Below are positions 63,010 through 64,000 of a DNA stretch of 64,000 nucleotides, one piece after another. The translations under genes were made by a program, and so were the position numbers. The notes under the pieces were generated by a model. The model made no database searches. It was not told the DNA's origin and saw only the letters and a list, made by a program, of their open reading frames with translations. Position 1 is the stretch's first letter. Each line of letters opens with the position of its first letter. Source of the stretch: Klebsormidium nitens (Eukaryota > Streptophyta > Klebsormidiophyceae > Klebsormidiales > Klebsormidiaceae); NCBI GenBank assembly GCA_000708835.1, contig DF237212.1, forward strand, positions 54,734 to 118,733, read 5' to 3'.

Positions 63010-64000
63010 CAGAAGCTAGCTACAGCAGCCCGACTATAAGCTGACCCAAATTCCCCTTTCCTGGGATTGATCAACACCTCGTTGTTACTTGTCGCATGAG
63101 ATCAGAATGTGAAATGCTAGACCACCTCCAATGTCTTACTTTGATGACACCAGATTGTGGAAGAAATTCGACTTGAAGTTGAGTTTCTAGAAAGGCACGT
63201 TGCCCACAAGCAAATCTGCAGGTAAGCCGCTTTCGTCCCAATACCTTGAAACAAACGTGAATCGAAACTGACCACCACCTCCTATGCAGCTCACAGCGAA
63301 GGTGTTAAGAACTACGGTACTACCAAGTATGAGATGACTTCAGGTACTTTAGCCAGACACTGGGCAGATCAAGCTACCTAGCAAGGCGCCCTCTGGCCAG
63401 GCTCCTACATGCAGCCTTCACTGCTTCAGCACACGAGCTGTTCCAGACCGCTGCACTCCTGCAGAACCTGAGCAAAACCCTCTTCACTCCGACCGGGTTA
63501 AGGTAGGTTAAGGGTACCCGGCCTATTGGCAACGGTTCGCGAAAGCTGCCGTTCCTTTGAAATATCAGTGCCCTTTCCCAGAGTATACTCCCGAGTGGGC
63601 CTACCAAATGAAGTTCAGGCTTATCTGGACGGCCAGGATCGCCCCGGACGGATCGTACGGTGGAAATGCGTTAACGCTCGTGCCGGATTCGACAGTGACG
63701 GTAAATTCTGTTGCATGTACCGTAGAGGACGCCACGTCACCACCCCCACGACGATTTCCGGACATTTTCTCGATCACCCGCGCGTCGAAACGGTCGGGAC
63801 TTAAGGCTAACCGACCGGGCACCACCGAGCGAGGTCGGTGCTCAGGGACTTAGGGAGACTGTGTTGAGTCCAAAAGGCAACTTCGAGGGCCCGGTAAAAT
63901 CGGACCGGGTAGCAGGAGGTAGGTGGAGGCGCACGGGGCTTAGGGAGGTCCGCCCCCCTTAGGGTAGGCCAAGGAAGGGTGGTAACTATGGAGTCTGATG
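63010..64000. other. Upstream of ERGIC-like gene; nothing firm
   Basis: The first few hundred bases should be the ERGIC-like promoter. From about 63,480 the sequence becomes GC-richer and open frames of about 90 codons appear in two + frames (63526-63804 and 63557-63853); neither has a recognisable motif or clear splice sites, so I make no gene call. Confidence 0.35.

Noticed and set aside
63526..63853. Two overlapping open frames of 92 and 98 codons near the right edge
   Set aside because: No start context, splice site or recognisable motif; the right edge of the window cuts any possible gene.
1..64000. CRISPR arrays, rRNA and tRNA genes, insertion sequences, prophage or bacterial operon features
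   Set aside because: None seen. All repeats found are short intronic tandem repeats or one hairpin, and genes are spliced eukaryotic genes. A tRNA could have been missed by eye; tRNAscan-SE would settle it.

Overview
The window is nuclear DNA from a green-lineage eukaryote, most likely a streptophyte alga (the gene set and intron-rich, mixed-GC style would fit a Klebsormidium-like species, but this is inference). The reasons are that nearly every gene is cut by many GT-AG introns, the gene set is plant-like (a SKIP16-type F-box/ApaG protein, a plastid x-type thioredoxin, a plant RCI2D-F-like PMP3 family), and there are no operons, ribosome-binding sites or CRISPR arrays. I rebuilt 16 protein genes by hand from splice sites and reading-frame phase. 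Ten of the models (threonine dehydratase, four PMP3 genes, FYVE-PH, CCCH-SAC3, thioredoxin, POLD3, ERGIC) close in frame from ATG to stop with every intron GT-AG. The AIMP1-like and IPT/TIG models also close, with one uncertain junction each.

Layout. 0-0.2 kb: last exon of a DnaJ-type chaperone (+). 1.5-3.8 kb: glycerophosphodiester phosphodiesterase (-). 5.05-6.2 kb: a 120-residue protein of unknown function (+). 8.35-11.7 kb: SKIP16-like F-box/SMI1-KNR4/ApaG protein (-). 12.6-17.7 kb: threonine dehydratase with one ACT domain (+). 18.95-26.7 kb: a cluster of four RCI2/PMP3 membrane-peptide genes (-,+,-,-). 28.6-33.65 kb: a FYVE/coiled-coil/PH protein (-). 34.4-38.3 kb: a tandem CCCH zinc finger fused to a SAC3/GANP domain (+). 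39.7-40.9 kb: plastid thioredoxin x (-). 41.4-44.55 kb: POLD3, the third subunit of DNA polymerase delta (+). 45.4-49.2 kb: an Arc1p/AIMP1-like tRNA-binding cofactor (+). 51.5-57.0 kb: an unrecognised secretory membrane protein with two IPT/TIG-like domains and IGEGLSG repeats (-). 59.6-63.0 kb: an ERGIC/Erv41-Erv46 family cargo receptor (-). Several long stretches between them show no gene.

The genes do not form one pathway. Five neighbour pairs are head to head and may share promoters: GDPD/unknown, SKIP16/threonine dehydratase, PMP3-1/PMP3-2, FYVE-PH/CCCH-SAC3 and Trx x/POLD3. The POLD3 side of the last one carries two E2F-like boxes. The most unusual items are the PMP3 cluster with ACGT-core (ABRE-like) boxes upstream of its genes, the CCCH-SAC3 fusion, the FYVE-PH protein whose zinc finger lacks the lipid-binding signature, a near-perfect hairpin inside an intron of that gene, and the IPT/TIG repeat protein.
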